Source: JAGNKE01 sp964583335 (GTDB taxonomy: Bacteria > Pseudomonadota > Alphaproteobacteria > Micavibrionales > Micavibrionaceae). From it: DNA of 64,000 nucleotides. The position numbers and the translations under genes are program-made. Shown one piece after another: positions 62,801 to 64,000 of this stretch. The stretch spans positions 62,001-126,000 of the forward strand of contig CAZOVG010000008.1 of assembly GCA_964583335.1 (NCBI GenBank), given 5' to 3'. A model generated the notes under the pieces. The model saw only the letters and a program-made list of their open reading frames with translations, ran no database searches and was not told the origin of the DNA. The stretch's first letter is position 1; each line of letters starts with the position of its first letter.

Positions 62801-62937
62801 AAAGGAATGGAACCGGCATCTGCAACCACGATCGGCTGATCGCTTTGCTGCATGGCCTGCTGCTCGGGAGAGGATTGTGTGTTGACTGTATTCGAACCAA
62901 CGCCTTGTGCGTTGGTTACGGTTTCTGGGTTAGTCAT
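56887..62937 (-). CDS. Giant RTX-type adhesin with repeats, VWA and C-terminal secretion signal
   Basis: A 2016-residue secreted protein. The N-terminal 110 residues (with RPAAGQSYTVDMEAGHKYVF and LVFDDGSSIILKGF) resemble a retention module, and a PAAG at 49-52 could be a LapG-type cleavage site. A Ser/Ala/Glu-rich linker follows (about 120-215). Then come two near-identical 255-residue units, VCBS-type repeats (about 1030-1290), a VWA domain (about 1585-1790, MLDVSGSMGN) and RTX nonapeptides (GGDDVIFGGGGNDLIFGQEG, about 1880-1925). It ends in a type I secretion signal. It heads the minus-strand secretion locus and should anchor or bind surfaces in a calcium-dependent way. Confidence 0.93.
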   Translation of the reverse strand: MTNPETVTNAQGVGSNTVNTQSSPEQQAMQQSDQPIVVADAGSIPLDRPAAGQSYTVDMEAGHKYVFSFSKAIVQEFAKTGEDLNLVFDDGSSIILKGFDSALFGQPSAVLAFTELLFNSDEFIEDEAVKTGARKSGDENIDVAQAETQSAPQSASQGQSEIAAEGESTAPQDVEPAAGEESAQSQDGAENVAKIEPAAGASGPIGGGSNSGYGFQSSFDAQGVIPLEDVGPINPTALVYDLPKIQDDQGLARSEGPDAEPPTPIIEVGDSCVYEDGCVQTNLYAAPESSGGILTIVISGIPDGWTVTGPGVFDPVAGTYTFTTAGGAEFGSSDNPKFYPPADSDVDALDLLFTVTETDPSTGLTGTVSDTFDIKVDAVADKPDIQAEDDCGLEGETLNIDLFARTGEEVNNGVGSDDGSERITGYMISGVPAGFTLSAGTQLFPGVYYLTPEEIEGLTITPPNSNYFGSVKLFAKVFTTENPVTDGEFNYWNNYGFDYDKFTLTWKPVINPPTIEVNNGVDDAQVYEDGCVVVPVTAQLGANPGPNEYLTVTITGIDASWGEVIFTVGSYDALTGTWTVVLAPGESLDTVLKFKPAADSDIDLTGLVATATATDPDAGLSASDDDGFNVIVDAVADKPDIQADDECGTEGQTLNIDLHALTGEEVNNGAGSDDGSEVITGYEISGVPEGFTLSAGTMTAPGVYFLTPAEIVGLTITPPNANYFGSIELVAKVFTTENPVSDTDFDTTNNNAEDKDTFCLTWKPVINPPTITVNQGIDDAFVKEDDCVNVPVTAQLGANPGPNEYLTVTITGIDPSWGEFIFTVGSYDPGTQTWTVVLAPGESLDTVLKFKPAPDSDIDLTGLVATATATDPDAGISASANDTFDVIVDAVADVPNVDGVLSCGEEGTTIPFTITTSVNDTDGSEVIETIIVRGLPDGVTLTAGSYDADLGGWVLTQAQLAGLGINVPNGVVGEFELTIESIAFEQNTNGTETDTSDNRASAFDTVTLCVKPDQIPVIVQPETVTVDETNMAPTTSVTDQVEADFGPDTPGSFSGNGTFFIGTITSGGDPVSVTFDAGTNTYTGSAGGSPVFTLVIQSNGSYTFTLIGTLDHPDGSNPDDVLPLEFGVTATDSEGDSANGVITVNVRDDGPSIVRPGVLSVDETDLGPVVTGSVVSADFGSDGPGSFSATGIGSFSFTGAAGGSLTSNGVPVIVALSGNTYTGTADGEPIFTLEITEGGDYTFTLLGTLDHADTTNPNDIITLQFGVTVRDFDNDTAQTSIKIKVFDDAPCAVDDHNQFDHLQTSVDGNVLTNDLLSNDQPNTVTKVSFGGVEVDVDPVTGASIQGDKGTLHINADGSYTYTLNDCEDESDSVFSPVYLLDAGNGVKIEVTAIEQGSGVQFSVRLLQGVADLNGFFLDLNGDGGPITSVGSSGNNMNGASNGFDYGFVLGTVGGNDADVTEAVIFIDGLSLADLDGAKVGVRATSVGEDREDSLKLVGEVDVTDKPDDCGCDTDVFTYTVTDADGDSDTATLTLKCIEGTIIIGENVDDTDGSTVPHRVGGDEGTITGGAGADILVGDSGGSFIEQKTQDYNMVFMLDVSGSMGNPNLATSRISLLIDAMQSLMNDLSAYDDGVIKVHMIAFNTDVVSEATFTVTDAAGLAASIAYLEGLTTGGYTNYEDPLQHAIAWLSGSEPLGGNAITTSYFISDGEPNRYNNNSGVATSGNAATVMAQITGSDGTNEVSTLQLLSDEVIGVGINISGTTLARLGIIDSNGSAVNVDDANDLTAVLVDINPVLTLDPVGDDVLIGGDGTDIIFGDVLFTDDLAFMQGLTVEAGSGWEVFERLEAGESAISPGWDRDDTIAYIRANAVDLAQESVTSGGTGRIGGDDVIFGGGGNDLIFGQEGDDVISGGLGNDVIYGGSGADTFLFAALDEGIDEIRDFDLSEGDVIDLSSILAGFDPLSDDIADFVIATEIAGNTHLAVDVSGAGGVSGAVALAVLTGVTGLDLDQAIKATV
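60260..61800 (-). repeat. Two tandem about 255-codon units within the adhesin
   Basis: The units (about 61035-61800 and 60260-61034) share long exact DNA blocks, for example the stretch around 61093-61140 and 60327-60375. Each encodes NPPTI.VN.G, PVTAQLGANPGPNEYLTVTI, WTVVLAPGESLDTVLKFKPA and SDIDLTGLVATATATDPDAG. The DNA identity suggests recent duplication or continuing gene conversion. Confidence 0.85.
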
Positions 62938-63164
62938 CAGTATTACTCCTTGGAACTCAATAAGAAACTCAACCTAAGTTGTTATCACCGCTTGCCCGAA
63001 GGCTTTGTTAACGCTTTATTAACAGACTGCACTTCTTTACAGAAGATTGCCCAGAAAGTCAACGATTATGACAAAAGATCAATCACAACATGTATTTACA
63101 TAATATATGGCCGTCGATCCGATTTGACGGCGGACCCCCCAACATCTATGTTTTTATCGGAAAA

Positions 63165-63189
63165 CGGCGTCCGTAAGGACGGATTTTTT
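63165..63189 (+). terminator. Terminator-like hairpin upstream of the adhesin
   Basis: CGTCC-GTAA-GGACG (63168-63181) is followed by GATTTTTT. No plus-strand gene precedes it, so it may end a short RNA from 62.94-63.17 kb, where another hairpin GCCGTC/GACGGC (63110-63131) lies. Confidence 0.55.
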
Positions 63190-63219
63190 AAGGAAAACCA
63201 GAGTTTTCCATAGATTTCA

Positions 63220-63560
63220 GACTCCTTCTCCAACCCACCGTTCCGCAGACCCCGGCGACACGAATCGAGGAAAATAAACCCGGACGTAAAATATTTTCTC
63301 GATTCTCCGCCCGTTTTCTGCGATGTTCGGCCGCGAATCGCCACTGCGATTCGCCCCGGCGAAGGCACCGATTCGCTCAAAAACACAAAAAACCACCCGC
63401 AAAAACGCCCCTTCAAAAAAATTATTATCCTCGGGATAAGCTGTGGATAACCTGTGAGTCTTATCCACAAGCCCACGGCCACACTGCCCCGCATTAAAAT
63501 TTTATTATAAAATAGACACTTGGGATAAAATTTTCATTCAAAAAACCTCTGGACTCAACC
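63220..63560. other. Candidate chromosomal replication origin (oriC-like)
   Basis: Two perfect DnaA boxes, TGTGGATAA (63442-63450) and TTATCCACA (63461-63469), face each other ten bases apart. Eight GANTC sites (near 63220, 63262, 63301, 63335, 63348, 63370, 63456 and 63552) crowd about 340 bp, where one or two would be expected by chance; one lies between the boxes. An inverted repeat GCGAATCG/CGATTCGC (63333-63354) and an AT-rich tract (63494-63550) complete the picture. No gene is present. Proof would need skew or replication data. Confidence 0.6.
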
Positions 63561-63576
63561 CTGAACCCAAGGCATC

Positions 63577-63731
63577 CTGTGAACATCTCCAGACGGTTCG
63601 AAGCAAGCGATTGCTTCTCCCCGGCCCGGAGATCGGGCGGATGGCTCCGCCCAGGGTTCTCGGAGCTACACCACGCAGGGTTTCGGCCTTATGCGGTGCC
63701 GGGGGCTCAAGAGGAAACGCAAGTGTTCCAG
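63577..63731 (+). ncRNA. Highly structured RNA candidate, 6S-like architecture
   Basis: A closing stem CTG.GAACAT (63577-63586)/GTGTTCCAG (63723-63731) surrounds an open region with a 6-bp hairpin AAGCAA-GCGA-TTGCTT (63601-63616). A 7-bp stem CCCCGGC (63619-63625)/GCCGGGG (63698-63704) closes an arm containing GGGCGGA-TGGC-TCCGCCC (63635-63652). A long irregular helix with a large internal bubble is the 6S RNA layout, and CAGCCTGTCGGCGGCATC just after recalls the E. coli 6S 3' end. The identity is tentative. Confidence 0.42.
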
Positions 63732-63739
63732 CCTGTCGG

Positions 63740-64000
63740 CGGCATCCAGCCTGTGGTCGCGCACATAAAAACGTTTGTAGGATTGCCCCGCTTTGGTCTG
63801 GTTCGCGCTTGAGCGTATCTTCGAAATATCGTCGTTCTCGCGATGAGCGGCGGTGAGTGTTTGATCAACACGATAAATACGCGGGTGATGGGTTCATCCG
63901 CAGCTGCAGGAACGTTAAGGCGGCAAGCTACCGCGCGTGTTTCCGGCAATCTGATCTGGCTTACCTGCCTCCTTTACCTTGTGTAAAGCTCAGGCAGGAT
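63740..64000. other. No convincing gene; hairpin at window end
   Basis: Only short frames without motifs occur (for example 63843-63986 plus, 47 codons). The last bases hold a nested hairpin CCTGCCT...CTTTAC/GTAAAG...AGGCAGG (about 63964-63998), terminator-like, but any U tract would be outside the window. Confidence 0.5.

Noticed and set aside
56998..63213. A 2071-codon open frame antisense to the adhesin gene, longer than the gene itself
   Set aside because: It is a composition shadow of a GC-rich repetitive gene: the translation is Arg/Asp/Val-rich, has no domains and repeats with the sense repeats. The minus frame has RTX, VWA and secretion motifs and fits the operon.
63577..63731. SRP (4.5S) RNA or RNase P RNA
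   Set aside because: The conserved SRP tetraloop region and the RNase P GAGGAAAGTCC core are not present.
63707..63949. 80-codon minus frame near the window end
   Set aside because: No ribosome site or motif, and it overlaps the 3' edge of the structured RNA candidate.
1..64000. CRISPR array or insertion sequence
   Set aside because: No regularly spaced direct repeats of CRISPR type and no DDE transposase or terminal inverted repeats were seen; the only mobile unit found is the tRNA-inserted element.

Overview
The window is a chromosomal segment of an alphaproteobacterium. This rests on several independent signs: a circularly permuted two-piece tmRNA gene (about 27.2-27.5 kb), an alphaproteobacterial-type SspB, a GTTC-N7-GTTC LexA-type box, and a cluster of GANTC (CcrM) sites beside perfect DnaA boxes near the right end. 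The order within the class cannot be fixed from the sequence alone.

Layout. 0-5.8 kb: the 3' end of ilvC, a HExxH metalloprotease-like protein, two tandem EamA transporters, and an AT-richer pair encoding a secreted EF-hand protein and a tiny lipoprotein. 5.9-23.7 kb: an integrative mobilizable element lodged in a tRNA-Arg(CCG) gene. It carries mobC and a relaxase, a soluble two-PAS chemoreceptor, an unidentified coupled operon, ArdA antirestriction, a controller-regulated restriction-modification system with convergent R and M genes, a five-gene membrane/coupling-ATPase cluster, and a serine recombinase whose reading frame ends inside the tRNA. No type IV secretion channel genes are present, so it should need a helper. 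23.7-30.4 kb (mostly minus): ABC ATPase, alpha/beta hydrolase, SspB, a membrane protein, tmRNA, and a TPR-methyltransferase. 30.4-39.9 kb: a rod-like flagellar protein, a formyltransferase-like protein, a response regulator with a MASE1/CHASE/PAS histidine kinase, a sirtuin, an AMIN-amidase, small envelope proteins and an L,D-transpeptidase. 40-44.1 kb: a redoxin and the canonical yfgM-bamB-der operon. 44-51.2 kb: MscS channel, purF-cvpA and infC-thrS. 51.4-62.9 kb: a complete type I secretion locus (HlyD adaptor, LapB-like ABC transporter, TolC-like channel) with its 2016-residue repeat/VWA/RTX substrate. 63.2-64 kb: no convincing gene, but a candidate replication origin followed by a strongly folded RNA candidate.

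How it works together. The host genes describe a flagellated, peptidoglycan-remodelling cell that builds an outer-membrane-anchored or secreted calcium-binding adhesin. The mobile element combines self-protection (R-M), evasion of other restriction systems (ArdA), DNA processing (relaxase, coupling ATPase) and a recombinase operon that may be induced by DNA damage. The least explained parts are the 16.4-21.6 kb membrane/VWA/J-like/ATPase cluster, the long tmRNA tag with a doubled ANDN, the mutually exclusive hairpins between the secretion locus and thrS, and the oriC-like region at 63.2-63.6 kb.
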